This document shows positions 1 through 8,886 of a stretch of DNA of 64,000 nt, piece by piece. Every line of letters starts with the position of its first letter. Positions within the stretch are counted from its first letter, which is position 1. The notes under the pieces are model-generated. The model did not search any database, was not told where the DNA came from, and saw only the letters and a program-made list of their open reading frames with translations. The translations under genes and the position numbers were made by a program. Location: the NCBI RefSeq assembly GCF_001902295.1, contig NZ_CP018335.1:3534001-3598000 (forward strand), in the 5' to 3' direction. The stretch is from Clostridium kluyveri (GTDB lineage Bacteria > Bacillota > Clostridia > Clostridiales > Clostridiaceae).

Positions 1-183
1 TGCTATATCCACAGGTTCATTATAATGAGTAGCCATATGTCTTCTAATGTAGGTACTGCACCCTTGAGAACCATGTAAAATCACCATATTGTTTTCTATT
101 CCCTTAAAAGCCATGACCCCTCCCATAGGCATACACATTTTACACGGATTTATATCTACATTTACCAGTTTTTTATTACTCAA
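1..183 (-). CDS. nifN: Nitrogenase cofactor scaffold NifN (probably NifN-NifB fusion), 5' end only
   Basis: This is the N-terminal 61 codons of the last visible gene of the nif operon; the rest lies beyond the window edge. I place the start at a TTG (183), because an AAGGAG ribosome binding site sits about 9 bases upstream and no ATG lies near it. The visible protein has NPCKMCMPMG near its start, followed by LHGSQGCSTYIRRH, which resembles the first cluster-binding cysteines of NifN/NifK-type proteins. NifN with NifE forms the scaffold on which the FeMo-cofactor precursor matures. In clostridia nifN is commonly fused to nifB; whether that is so here cannot be seen. It starts 23 bases after the nifE stop, so it is cotranscribed. 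Confidence 0.85.
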   Translation of the reverse strand, partial: MSNKKLVNVDINPCKMCMPMGGVMAFKGIENNMVILHGSQGCSTYIRRHMATHYNEPVDIA

Positions 184-206
184 TTAAACCATCTCCTTAA
201 AATGTT

Positions 207-1541
207 CTATATATAATTCCAAACAGGGCTGTTTATAGTTAAATCTATCTCTTTTGCAAAATTTACCGCCCCTTCAAATCCCGCCAGTATATGCTTTCTT
301 TCATGGTTGTGATCACAAAATGCAACTCCCAGTTTATAGGCAAGAGGTCTTTCCTTTACTCCCCCCACCAGTATATCCGCCCCTTTTTCAACCATAAATT
401 TTTCAAGTTCAGAGGGGTTTGCATCATCTAATATTACAGTGCCTTCCTTTGTAATTTGTTTTATTATTTCATAGTCTTCAGGTTTTCCAGTTTGTGTTCC
501 TACCATGACCGTTTCTATTCCCAAATCCCTAAATTGCCTTATGAGAGATATGGCCTTATAGCCTCCCCCAACGTATATGGCAGCTTTTTTGCCATATAGC
601 CTGCTTCTGTAGTAATTCATGTCATTTTCTATTCTCTGCTTTTCAAACTTTATAAGTTCCTCTGCTTTTTTTACAGTTTCCTCATTTCCCATTAGACCTG
701 CAATTTGAAGCAGTGAATTTTCACTATCTTCTATACCCACAAAACTGGTCTTTATAAATGGAATTCCATAGGTGTGTTCCATATGTTTTGCCATATATGC
801 CATGGAACCTGCACATTGAACTATGTTTAATTTAGCCTGGGGAGCTTTTATTATATCATCGTATTTTCCATCACCTGTAATATTAGCTACCACATCTATG
901 CCTATCTTTTTGAGATATCCTGTTACTACCCATACTTCTCCTGCCAGATTAAAATCTCCAAGATAATTGATACCGTGAATTTTTTCCACACTTTTCTTTT
1001 CTCCTATAAGTTTCATTATGGCATCGCAGGCTGCTCTGTATCCCATAGATTTATTTCCGGAAAACCCCGGGGATTTTACAGGTATTACTCTTATAGAATA
1101 TTTTTTTTCTGCCATTTTACATACTGAATCCACATCATCTCCAATAACTCCTACTATACAGGTGGCATACACAAAAATAACTTTAGGGTGAAATTCTTTT
1201 ACAATTTCCTCAATGGCCCCTACCAGTTTCTTCTCTCCCCCAAATACTACATCCATTTCACTTAAATCCGTAGAAAAACTATTTCTAAACAATTCAGAAC
1301 CACTGGTCAAGCTGCCCCTTAAATCCCAGGTATAAGCTGCACATCCTATAGGGCCATGAATCAAATGAAAAGCATCTGTTATAGGATTTAAAACTACCCT
1401 GGCACCACAGTACACACAGGCCCTTTGACTTACGGCTCCCGATGCACTGTTTTCATCACATCTCAGCTTCATATCTTTATTTTTAAGGTTGTAACAGACA
1501 AATTCTTTTCTATCCTCTATAATTTCCACCCTGTTTTCCAT
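207..1541 (-). CDS. nifE: Nitrogenase FeMo-cofactor scaffold protein NifE
   Basis: 444 residues, the normal NifE length. NifE pairs with NifN as an NifDK-like heterotetramer that holds the FeMo-cofactor precursor during maturation in the cytoplasm. Cysteines equivalent to the NifD cluster ligands are visible: RACVYCGARVVLNP, HLIHGPIGCAAYTW and YATCIVGVIGDD in the first third, and a cofactor-site type cysteine in NIVQCAGSMAYM. The C-terminal ERKHILAGFEGAVNFA matches the conserved block near the cofactor pocket. A strong AGGAGGGGAG binding site precedes ATG 1541. It lies between nifK and nifN, separated from nifK by a 76-base gap that carries a perfect hairpin. Confidence 0.96.
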   Translation of the reverse strand: MENRVEIIEDRKEFVCYNLKNKDMKLRCDENSASGAVSQRACVYCGARVVLNPITDAFHLIHGPIGCAAYTWDLRGSLTSGSELFRNSFSTDLSEMDVVFGGEKKLVGAIEEIVKEFHPKVIFVYATCIVGVIGDDVDSVCKMAEKKYSIRVIPVKSPGFSGNKSMGYRAACDAIMKLIGEKKSVEKIHGINYLGDFNLAGEVWVVTGYLKKIGIDVVANITGDGKYDDIIKAPQAKLNIVQCAGSMAYMAKHMEHTYGIPFIKTSFVGIEDSENSLLQIAGLMGNEETVKKAEELIKFEKQRIENDMNYYRSRLYGKKAAIYVGGGYKAISLIRQFRDLGIETVMVGTQTGKPEDYEIIKQITKEGTVILDDANPSELEKFMVEKGADILVGGVKERPLAYKLGVAFCDHNHERKHILAGFEGAVNFAKEIDLTINSPVWNYI

Positions 1542-1570
1542 AAGCTCCCCTCCTAAAAGTTTTTATTAAA

Positions 1571-1603
1571 TTGAATTCAGGATGGAATACATCCTGAATT
1601 CAA
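1571..1603 (-). promoter_or_regulatory. Intercistronic hairpin between nifK and nifE
   Basis: A perfect 14-bp inverted repeat (arm TTGAATTCAGGATG, 5-base loop) lies just after the nifK stop and before the nifE binding site. Read on the minus strand it is followed by TTTAATAAAAAC, not a clean U tract. It therefore looks like a partial terminator or an RNA-stabilising/processing stem that would lower or separate nifEN expression from nifHDK, rather than a full stop. Confidence 0.75.
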
Positions 1604-1617
1604 TTAATTTTTTATTC

Positions 1618-2982
1618 TTACAGTACAAGTTCAAAATCTTCTTCCTTGCATTCTCTATCCATTTTGTCCAATATGGCATCACACATCATCTCAAGCAATC
1701 TCATAGAACCTCTATATCCTATTTTAGGATTGTAGTAGTATCCGTATCTATCCAATATAGGAAATCCCAGTCTTACAAGAGGAGTGTTTTCCGCCCTTGC
1801 AATATGTTTTAAATGAGAATTTCCAACTATAAGATCTACAGGTTCATTTTTGATCCATTGATGCAGCTCGAATAAATCGGCTTGACTCTTAACTTTAGCA
1901 TTTTGTACTCCTGCATCTTGGAGCATTGGGATTATAGTTTTTTCAAATTTCTCTCCTGGAGTACCTGTAATAACATATCTTGGATTCATCCCCAATGCTA
2001 TTGCAAATTGGGTAAATGATATTACAGTATCCGGGTCTCCTGCTATAGCTACTTTTTTTCCATGAAAATATTGATGGGTATCCAGCATTAAATCAACAAG
2101 CTGGCCTCTTTCCTCTTCAATTTCATAAGGCACTTCCCCTCCTGCAAGCTTTACAAGCTTCATCAAAAATTCATCTGTAGCATCTATTCCTACGGGTATA
2201 GGAAGGGTGTCAAAAGGTACCCTGCATTTTTTCTCAAGTTCTATGGCTGCGTCCTGGGAACAAAAGCTTCCAAAGGCAAAGGTACGCTTGGAATTTCCTG
2301 TATCCTTTATTTCCTCGATTTTCGTTCCCCCATCTGGAAACATCTTGAATCCTTCTGTCATAGGTGAATCTACTACCCCGCTTGTATCCGGCATTATAAT
2401 GTATGGAATTCCCATAATTTTAAGTATCCTTTTATATTCCCTCATATCTGCAGGACCTACAAAACCGGGCAATATATTTACCTTCCCATTTTCCTCTCCT
2501 GTATTTTCAGAAAGATAGGAAACCATAGCCTTAACCATATTTGAAAACCCTGTTATATGGGATCCTACATAACTTGGAGTATTAGCGTGAATTACTATTT
2601 TACCTTCAGGTATTTCTGAAGTTGCCCTATAGGTAACCAGGTCATCACCTACTGTTTCTGAAAGACAGGTGGTATGAACTGCTACAATATCTGGATTATA
2701 TACTGAGAATATATTTTTCATAGATGTTTTAAAGTTGGCACCGCCTCCAAATACACTGGCACCTTCTGTAAATGAACTGGTGGTTGCCATTATAGGATCT
2801 TTAAAATGTCTTGTAAGCTGCATTCTGTGATATGAACAGCAGCCTTGAGAGCCGTGGCTGTGGGGCATGCAATTGTGTATACCAAGTGCTGCATACATGG
2901 CACCTATAGGCTGACAGGTTTTAGCCGGGTTTATTCTGAGAGCTTTTCTTTCATATAATTTTTTTGGTGTTGCATCTAACAT
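1618..2982 (-). CDS. nifK: Nitrogenase molybdenum-iron protein beta chain NifK
   Basis: 454 residues, the short clostridial form of NifK that lacks the roughly 50-residue N-terminal extension seen in proteobacteria. NifK forms the alpha2-beta2 dinitrogenase with NifD and shares the P-cluster. Visible P-cluster ligands are the cysteine in PAKTCQPIGAMYAALG, the cysteine in HGSQGCCSYHRM and VHTTCLSETVGDD. The start codon overlaps the nifD stop by one base (TAATG), which implies translational coupling and equal synthesis of the two subunits. No truncation or frameshift is seen. Confidence 0.97.
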   Translation of the reverse strand: MLDATPKKLYERKALRINPAKTCQPIGAMYAALGIHNCMPHSHGSQGCCSYHRMQLTRHFKDPIMATTSSFTEGASVFGGGANFKTSMKNIFSVYNPDIVAVHTTCLSETVGDDLVTYRATSEIPEGKIVIHANTPSYVGSHITGFSNMVKAMVSYLSENTGEENGKVNILPGFVGPADMREYKRILKIMGIPYIIMPDTSGVVDSPMTEGFKMFPDGGTKIEEIKDTGNSKRTFAFGSFCSQDAAIELEKKCRVPFDTLPIPVGIDATDEFLMKLVKLAGGEVPYEIEEERGQLVDLMLDTHQYFHGKKVAIAGDPDTVISFTQFAIALGMNPRYVITGTPGEKFEKTIIPMLQDAGVQNAKVKSQADLFELHQWIKNEPVDLIVGNSHLKHIARAENTPLVRLGFPILDRYGYYYNPKIGYRGSMRLLEMMCDAILDKMDRECKEEDFELVL

Positions 2983-4580
2983 TATTTTTCACCTCCTATT
3001 AATTCTCCCTCTAGTAATGGTTCTTTTCTCCATGGTGGTGTAACATAGCTCCATGCCGGTGTAAATACTCCTGCAGCTAGATCCCTTGCAAATACAGCCG
3101 CACCCCTAAATCCTGCATAAGGTCCCGAGTAATCATAGGAATGAAGCTGTTTTGAAACCACTCCCATTTTCTGTATAACGTATTTGTCTTTTATTCCTGA
3201 AAAGAACATATCAGGTTTTAATAATTTTATAAATTGTTCTGTTTCATGGTGGTTTAAATCATCCACTACTATAGACCCCTCTTCCATATCCTTAATCATT
3301 CCCCCATAATACTCAAGGGGAATTTCCTGCTTTAAGGTTTCATATCTTTCAGGAGATATTATAATACGATATCTTTCTTCATCCTTTTCTACAGTAAGTT
3401 CCGGTATATTTCTAGTATCTGCATCTAATTTTATATTTGGAATAACTTCTCTTCCTTCATAGTCGTCCCGGTGGCCGAATTCATACCCTGCAAGTACAGT
3501 TTTTATACCTAAATCCTCCAATAATTTTTGGTAATGGTGTGCCCTTGAGCCTCCTACAAATAAACATGCCGTTTTTCCCTGGAGTTTATCCCTATAAAAG
3601 CTTATTTCCTCACTAATTGCATCCAGTTCCTCTTCTATAACTTCTTCTGTTCTTTTAGTAAGTCCTGGATCATCAAAGAATTTTGCCATATTTCTGAGAG
3701 TTTCAATAGTAGACTTTACCCCTATGAAATTTACCTTAACCCATGGTATTCCATATCTTATTTCCATCATTTCTGCAATATAATTTATGGATCTGTGGCA
3801 CTGTACTAAATTCAAATCAGATATATAGGACTGTTCAAGTCTCTCGTGACTGCCATCGCCGCTGAACCTGCCCACCACATTGTATCCTATTTTCTCCAGA
3901 ACCCTTTCAATTTCCCAGGCATCTCCCCCTATGTTATATTCACCCAACATATTTATAGAGAATTTTTTATGCTCTACAGGCTTTCCCTTGCCTACAATAC
4001 TTTCCAGTATATTATTATTGGCTATATGGTGACCTGCGGATTGGCTTACCCCTTTATAACCCTCACAGTTAAAGGCAAGTACCTGTATACCATATTCTTT
4101 AGTTGCCTCCTGGGCAACTGCATTTATATCATCACCTATAAGACCCACCGGACAGGTAGCATATATTCCAATGGCCTTAGGATGAAAAAGTTCTACTGCC
4201 TCTTTTATAGCCTGTTTTAACTTCTCTACTCCTCCAAATACTATATCTCTCTCCTGCATATCTGTAGAAAAAGTATACTCTAAAAAATTCTGTCCTCCAT
4301 CTTCGGCTTTGGCCTTATTTCTTCTGGTTTCCCAGCTATAATAGGCACATCCTATAGGGCCGTGGGTTATATGCACCATATCTTTAACAGGTCCAAGAAC
4401 AACACCTTTACATCCCGCATAACAGCAGCCTCTGTTTGTCATTATTCCCGGTACTGTTCTTACATTTGCCTGTATAACTGGATTTAGTTCATCATTTGAC
4501 TTTATAAGTATATGTTTTTTTCTATTTTTAAAGGTTTTAGCCGGATATACTTCTAAAACTTGATCCAATACCTTTTTCAT
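2982..4580 (-). CDS. nifD: Nitrogenase molybdenum-iron protein alpha chain NifD
   Basis: 532 residues, the long clostridial NifD (about 50 residues longer than the Azotobacter type because of an insertion in the second half, about residues 375-430). P-cluster ligands are visible in GCCYAGCKGVVLGP, HGPIGCAYYSW and YATCPVGLIGDD. The FeMo-cofactor cysteine is in NLVQCHRSINYI and the cofactor histidine is in KQLHSYDYSGPYAGFRG. NifD with NifK reduces dinitrogen at the FeMo-cofactor. The gene follows nifI2 by 21 bases and overlaps nifK by one base. Confidence 0.97.
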   Translation of the reverse strand: MKKVLDQVLEVYPAKTFKNRKKHILIKSNDELNPVIQANVRTVPGIMTNRGCCYAGCKGVVLGPVKDMVHITHGPIGCAYYSWETRRNKAKAEDGGQNFLEYTFSTDMQERDIVFGGVEKLKQAIKEAVELFHPKAIGIYATCPVGLIGDDINAVAQEATKEYGIQVLAFNCEGYKGVSQSAGHHIANNNILESIVGKGKPVEHKKFSINMLGEYNIGGDAWEIERVLEKIGYNVVGRFSGDGSHERLEQSYISDLNLVQCHRSINYIAEMMEIRYGIPWVKVNFIGVKSTIETLRNMAKFFDDPGLTKRTEEVIEEELDAISEEISFYRDKLQGKTACLFVGGSRAHHYQKLLEDLGIKTVLAGYEFGHRDDYEGREVIPNIKLDADTRNIPELTVEKDEERYRIIISPERYETLKQEIPLEYYGGMIKDMEEGSIVVDDLNHHETEQFIKLLKPDMFFSGIKDKYVIQKMGVVSKQLHSYDYSGPYAGFRGAAVFARDLAAGVFTPAWSYVTPPWRKEPLLEGELIGGEK

Positions 4581-4601
4581 AAAATCATTCCCTTCTAAAA
4601 A

Positions 4602-4994
4602 TTAAACAGCTGCATCCTGTTTTTCTCCAGTTCTTATTCTTAAAACATCTGTAACTTTGGTTACAAATATTTTTCCATCTCCTGGATGTCCTGTTTGGTT
4701 TATATCAATAATAATATCTACTATTTTTTTTACATCTTCATCCTTAGCTAAAATCCATATAAGTCTTTTTGAAATCAATCTATAGCTTTCAGATATCTGC
4801 TCCATAATTTTTCTATCCTCAATCTGGTGCAGTTCCTCTTCAGACATATATTCACTTACCATGGAAAAGTTGACCTTTTTCTTACCACGTCCTAAAACAT
4901 CTTTACAGGTTATAGACGGAAACCCATTTTCAGCAAGAGCCTTTTTTGTTTTACCCACCATATTCATCCGAATAACAGCCATAATTTCTTTCAT
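4602..4994 (-). CDS. nifI2: Nitrogen regulatory PII-like protein NifI2
   Basis: 130 residues, PII (GlnB) fold. The N-terminal MKEIMAVIRMNMVGKTKKAL and the C-terminal GDGKIFVTKVTDVLRIRTGE are PII signatures. The longer T-loop region (about residues 35-65), lacking the uridylylated tyrosine motif of GlnB, is typical of NifI2. From family knowledge, NifI1 and NifI2 form a complex that binds and inhibits NifDK under ammonium and is released by 2-oxoglutarate and ATP, giving fast post-translational switch-off. Its place between nifI1 and nifD is the standard archaeal/clostridial arrangement. Confidence 0.93.
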   Translation of the reverse strand: MKEIMAVIRMNMVGKTKKALAENGFPSITCKDVLGRGKKKVNFSMVSEYMSEEELHQIEDRKIMEQISESYRLISKRLIWILAKDEDVKKIVDIIIDINQTGHPGDGKIFVTKVTDVLRIRTGEKQDAAV

Positions 4995-5010
4995 TTTACG
5001 GTTCCTCCCT

Positions 5011-5337
5011 CTATAATTGATTTGTTCCTGAACTTATGGTATATACCTCTTCCACTGGAGTTACAAATATCTTTCCATCTCCAAAGGCTCCTTTTTCGCC
5101 TGTTTTCGCATTTTTTGTAATTATTTTTATAATGTCTTCTTTATCTTCATCCTTTATAGCTATTAAAAGCATTTGCTTTGGTATCTCATCATAAAATATT
5201 TCTCCTACTTTTACTCCTCTTTGCTTACCTCTACCTACTACATCAAACTTGGTAACTGCAGGGAACCCTGCATCACATAATTCTGAAAGCACAACCGCTG
5301 TTTTTTCTGGTCTAATAATAGCTTTTACCAATAGCAT
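5011..5337 (-). CDS. nifI1: Nitrogen regulatory PII-like protein NifI1
   Basis: 108 residues, PII fold beginning MLLVKAIIRPEKTAVVL, with a VVGRGKQRGVKVGE loop and the C-terminal GDGKIFVTPVEEVYTISSG. It is the first of the two nif-specific PII proteins and works with NifI2 to regulate dinitrogenase directly. It lies 165 bases after nifH, a gap holding an 11-bp stem-loop, and 16 bases before nifI2. The clear AGAGGAGTG binding site supports ATG 5337. Confidence 0.93.
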   Translation of the reverse strand: MLLVKAIIRPEKTAVVLSELCDAGFPAVTKFDVVGRGKQRGVKVGEIFYDEIPKQMLLIAIKDEDKEDIIKIITKNAKTGEKGAFGDGKIFVTPVEEVYTISSGTNQL

Positions 5338-5404
5338 ATTGAATTCACTCCTCTTTTATGGTATAATACCTTTGGTTATAATTTGATTTTTTAATTAACT
5401 CTTG

Positions 5405-5444
5405 GTATATCTCTTGGAATTTTAGCTGAATTTAAGAGATATAC
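5405..5444 (-). promoter_or_regulatory. Stem-loop between nifH and nifI1
   Basis: A perfect 11-bp inverted repeat (GTATATCTCTT, 18-base loop) lies in the 165-base nifH-nifI1 gap. In other nif operons a similar stem after nifH stabilises the abundant nifH message or partially terminates transcription so that NifH exceeds NifDK. Here only the stem is seen; that role is inference. Confidence 0.65.
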
Positions 5445-5502
5445 TCTCTAATTCTAATCTTATTTAATATTCTTATTTTTTCATATATTTTTAGGATTTT
5501 CA

Positions 5503-6321
5503 TCAGTCCAGCAGCCCATGTTCCATAAGTATATCTTCCAATCTATCCTGTGCCATAGGCTTTGGTATTACAAACATGTCATTTCCATCTATAGCTTTAG
5601 CCAGAGCTCTATACTCATCTGCCTGTTCTACTTCAGGGCTGAACTGTATAACGGTCTGTTTATTTATCTCTGCCCTTTGAACATCATGACTGCGTGGTAC
5701 AAAGTATATAAGCTGGGTTCCAAGTTCCTTTGCAAATGCCTCCAGAAGTTCTTTTTCATTTGCAACTTTTCTGCTGTTGCATATAACACCGCCTAACCTT
5801 ACACCCCCTACGTTGGAAAATTTACTTATACCCTTTGAAATATTATTTGCAGCATACATAGCCATCATCTCTCCGCTGGCAACTATATATATTTCTTTAG
5901 CCTTGCCTTCACGGATTGGCATTGCAAATCCACCACATACAACGTCACCTAATACATCATAGAAGACATAGTCTAAGTCATCTTCATAAGCACCAAGCTG
6001 CTCCAGCATATTGATTGAGGTTATAATACCCCTGCCGGCACATCCAACTCCAGGTTCAGGTCCCCCTGACTCAACACATTTCACATCTCCATATCCAATT
6101 TTCATTATTTCCTCTAAATCTACATCCTCCCCTTCTTCTCTCAGTGTATCAAGAACTGTTTTCTGTGCCAGTCCACCCAAAAGCAATCTTGTAGAATCCG
6201 CTTTTGGATCACATCCTACTACCATTATTTTCTTCTTCATTTCAGCAAGTCCTGCAGTAAGGTTTTGTGTAGTTGTAGATTTTCCTATTCCACCTTTTCC
6301 ATAAATAGCCACTTGTCTCAT
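5503..6321 (-). CDS. nifH: Nitrogenase iron protein NifH
   Basis: 272 residues. The P-loop is MRQVAIYGKGGIGKSTTTQN at the N-terminus; the two cysteines that hold the bridging 4Fe-4S cluster are in GVGCAGRGIIT (about residue 94) and DVLGDVVCGGFAMPIREGKA (about residue 129). The arginine of the GRG motif, ADP-ribosylated by DraT in some bacteria, is present. NifH passes electrons to NifDK with ATP hydrolysis and also serves in cofactor synthesis. It is the first gene of the operon; AAAGGAG lies upstream of ATG 6321. The sequence is intact and canonical. Confidence 0.98.
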   Translation of the reverse strand: MRQVAIYGKGGIGKSTTTQNLTAGLAEMKKKIMVVGCDPKADSTRLLLGGLAQKTVLDTLREEGEDVDLEEIMKIGYGDVKCVESGGPEPGVGCAGRGIITSINMLEQLGAYEDDLDYVFYDVLGDVVCGGFAMPIREGKAKEIYIVASGEMMAMYAANNISKGISKFSNVGGVRLGGVICNSRKVANEKELLEAFAKELGTQLIYFVPRSHDVQRAEINKQTVIQFSPEVEQADEYRALAKAIDGNDMFVIPKPMAQDRLEDILMEHGLLD

Positions 6322-6910
6322 TTTTCATTCTCCTTTACCAAATAAATTTAAAAGTGCAAAATGCAACTTTTTTAAAATTGAAATTCATTAATTTAAGTTT
6401 ACTTTTTTTGCGTGTTTAATAATTATTTCAAAATATATCACAAGTTCCTTAAAAAATCAACAGTTAAATTATCTATTTATCAATATTCATATAATTAAAA
6501 TGATAACCTTATCAAAGACTTTTTCTTAGATTATCATAGTGATATCGATTCTAATTATATTATCTTTTATAAGGTTATGATATGTTTTATAACTATTTAA
6601 TAACATGTAATGTTACGTTATATTATGTTATGTTAAATATACATATTTATCTTAATTTTTGATAGTTTTATATACGTTTTAGTCATTTTTTATTATTTTC
6701 AAAAAAATTAAAAATATATTTTTTGACAACTATTATTTTTAATATTTTTATATTTTTAAAGTATTAAACAGAAAATAACTGAATAAAAGTTTATTTATTA
6801 ATTTGTATTTTCAGTAAATATGTATTAAAATTATTGTTAAAATTATTATACAAACTAATGACCTACAATTTTTCAATATATTATCATATCTTTAAGAAAG
6901 GAGATATATT
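6322..6910. other. Intergenic region between nifH and the divergent regulator
   Basis: 589 very AT-rich bases with no credible gene. They must hold the promoters for nifH (leftward) and the HTH regulator (rightward). A short hairpin (AAAAGT-GCA, about 6350-6372) lies just upstream of the nifH binding site. A cluster of TAACAT/ATGTTA half-sites lies at 6601-6635. I could not assign -35/-10 boxes with confidence because the AT content gives many chance matches. Confidence 0.6.
6601..6635. promoter_or_regulatory. Candidate operator: TAACAT inverted repeat plus GTTATGTTA repeats
   Basis: TAACAT-GTA-ATGTTA (6601-6615) is a perfect 6-bp inverted repeat with a 3-base spacer, followed by more copies of the half-site ending in GTTATGTTA (6627-6635). 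The same GTTATGTT word is repeated twice, in 10-bp register, just upstream of modA. The recurrence in both regions suggests a shared regulator, perhaps the adjacent molybdate-binding HTH protein. This is inference. Confidence 0.4.
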
Positions 6911-7870
6911 ATGACAGGAAATAATACAGCCTTAACTCCTCAAGAAGTCGCCGAAATGTTAAAGATAACCAAAAATACAGTTTACGAATTGATAAAAAGG
7001 GGAGAATTAAACGGATATAAAGTAGGGAAAAAAATCAGAGTGGACTTAAACGATGTGGAAGACTATAAAAATAAAGGTAAAAATACTGCTGAGATTTCCC
7101 CAGAAACTGTTCCAAAAGATATTTTTTCTTCTAATATGTTCTATTCTGGAAACACAGATACTCAGGATGGTTTTATAATTTGCGGACAGGACGTACTTTT
7201 AGATATATTATCCCGACATATAGAACTTCACTGCCCAGGTATTAGAACTTTTCGTTCATATGTAGGGAGCTATAACGGACTTCTTGCATTATATCTTGGT
7301 AAAGTTCAGGTAGCTACTTCCCATTTATGGGATGGAGATTCTAATAAATATAACATACCTTTTGTAAGAAGGCTGCTCCCTGGGATCCCTACAATAGTGA
7401 TTCATCTTGCTTGTAGAACACAGGGGTTTTACGTATTCCAGGGAAATCCTAAAAAAATTCAAGGCTTTGAAGATTTAAAAAGACCTGATATTACTATGGT
7501 GAACAGAGAAAAAGGATGTGGTACCAGAATTCTTTTAGATGAACATCTAAAATTACTAAATATTACAGGTAACAACATAAAAGGCTATACCACAGAATAT
7601 TTTTCACATCTTGCAGTAGCTAGTGCCATAGCAAGAGGTGAGGCAGATCTGGCCCTTGGAAATGAAAAGACCAGCCTGCAGGTTAAGGGGATAGATTTCA
7701 TACCACTTCAAAAAGAAAGATATGAAATGGTTATAAAGAAAGAGAATATGAATGATTTTCCTTTTAAATCCATGATAAAAATATTACGCTCCAAGGAATT
7801 TAAATCAGAACTTTTAGGACTGGGAGGATACGACCTTACAGAAACAGGTAACATTATAGCAGAATTGTGA
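6911..7870 (+). CDS. HTH (excisionase-type) regulator with cytoplasmic molybdate-binding-like domain
   Basis: 319 residues. Residues 8-55 are a helix-turn-helix of the excisionase/MerR-like type (LTPQEVAEMLKITKNTVYEL, then GYKVGKKIRV). After a linker, residues about 70-310 form a periplasmic-binding-protein-like domain of the kind found in ModA/TupA relatives and in COG1910 regulators, with no signal peptide, so it should bind ligand in the cytoplasm. The gene diverges from nifH and sits between nif and mod genes, which suggests control of one or both in response to molybdate. Start ATG 6911 follows AAAGGAG. The ligand is inferred from context, not visible residues. Confidence 0.8.
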   Translation: MTGNNTALTPQEVAEMLKITKNTVYELIKRGELNGYKVGKKIRVDLNDVEDYKNKGKNTAEISPETVPKDIFSSNMFYSGNTDTQDGFIICGQDVLLDILSRHIELHCPGIRTFRSYVGSYNGLLALYLGKVQVATSHLWDGDSNKYNIPFVRRLLPGIPTIVIHLACRTQGFYVFQGNPKKIQGFEDLKRPDITMVNREKGCGTRILLDEHLKLLNITGNNIKGYTTEYFSHLAVASAIARGEADLALGNEKTSLQVKGIDFIPLQKERYEMVIKKENMNDFPFKSMIKILRSKEFKSELLGLGGYDLTETGNIIAEL

Positions 7871-7877
7871 TAGTATT

Positions 7878-8822
7878 TTAATAACCTTCACAAGATGAAC
7901 AAGGGGAATTTTCTCTAAGTGGTGAACTTTTTATATAAAAGTTATAGTCATCAATAGCATATTCACTGAGAAATTTACTTCCCCTTGTAAATTTTACTTT
8001 TTGTCCACAAAATTCTATGTTTAAAGGTACAACTTCCATAAAATTTTCATCAATTACACTTGGTCTCAATAAAGGCTCATACAAACTTTTTTCTCCTTTT
8101 TTGCTGATAACTTCTATACTATCTGTGGAAGTTATCAATGATTCCACACCGCCATTATTAAAAAATTTTACAGAATTAGAATCACCATGAATTCCTATAG
8201 CTTGAGTATTGTAGGCCATTATAGTACCTATTTCAGTGGGAACAGCTGTGGGTTTTAAGGGTTCAAAGGATTTAAGTTTGCCATCTTCATAAAAAGATAC
8301 CCCTATACGCACATATACATTCCCTATAGGAGAACTTATTTTAATATCATCTTTACTCCAAAAAGTAATACTCTTTATACTTCCACTTTCATAAAAATAT
8401 ACCGAAATAACTTTTTCCTCTAATTTGCCTATAGAAACATCGAACTTTATTTCTTTTGCAAGATTATATTCATCTTTTTCAGACCAGTAGCCTGTTATTT
8501 TACCATTTAAAGGGAAAACCCTCTTTATATTTCCGCTTTCATAAAATGTAATGAATTCCGCAGGCAGTATACCAATAGAGGTATTAATACCGGTTTGTTC
8601 TTCAAGATAAATTTTTTTTAAATTTCCATTATTGTAGAAAGCAACAGAGGGGATATGTTTACTCCTTTCTTCACCATATTCATATTTGGGTGTCAAAAGC
8701 CCACAGGGGGTTTTCAGCTTATTTAAGCTGTCCAATGTACATTCCTTCATGGCTCCATCTTCATAGTACTTAACATAATTTAACTCTTTTAAAGTTCCAT
8801 ATTTAGTATTTATCTGTTCCAT
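7878..8822 (-). CDS. MORN-like repeat protein of unknown function
   Basis: 314 residues, not assigned to a named protein. It has at least six repeats around a core FYE(D/S/N)G.(I/L)K, for example YYEDGAMKECTL near the start, FYNNGNLKKIYL, FYESGNIKRVFP, FYESGSIKSITF, FYEDGKLKSFEP and FFNNGGVESLIT, which resemble MORN-2/YwqK-type repeats. No signal peptide or membrane segment is seen. The C-terminus ends in a small cysteine motif (PCSSCEGY). It lies convergent to the HTH regulator, with stops only 8 bases apart, and upstream of it on the same strand is mop. Its position among nif and mod genes is suggestive but gives no function. Confidence 0.7.
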   Translation of the reverse strand: MEQINTKYGTLKELNYVKYYEDGAMKECTLDSLNKLKTPCGLLTPKYEYGEERSKHIPSVAFYNNGNLKKIYLEEQTGINTSIGILPAEFITFYESGNIKRVFPLNGKITGYWSEKDEYNLAKEIKFDVSIGKLEEKVISVYFYESGSIKSITFWSKDDIKISSPIGNVYVRIGVSFYEDGKLKSFEPLKPTAVPTEIGTIMAYNTQAIGIHGDSNSVKFFNNGGVESLITSTDSIEVISKKGEKSLYEPLLRPSVIDENFMEVVPLNIEFCGQKVKFTRGSKFLSEYAIDDYNFYIKSSPLRENSPCSSCEGY

Positions 8823-8886
8823 TATTTCCTCCTAACTTAATATATAGTTAAAAATTAAGAGCTACTAACTAAAAGTTATGAATGAT

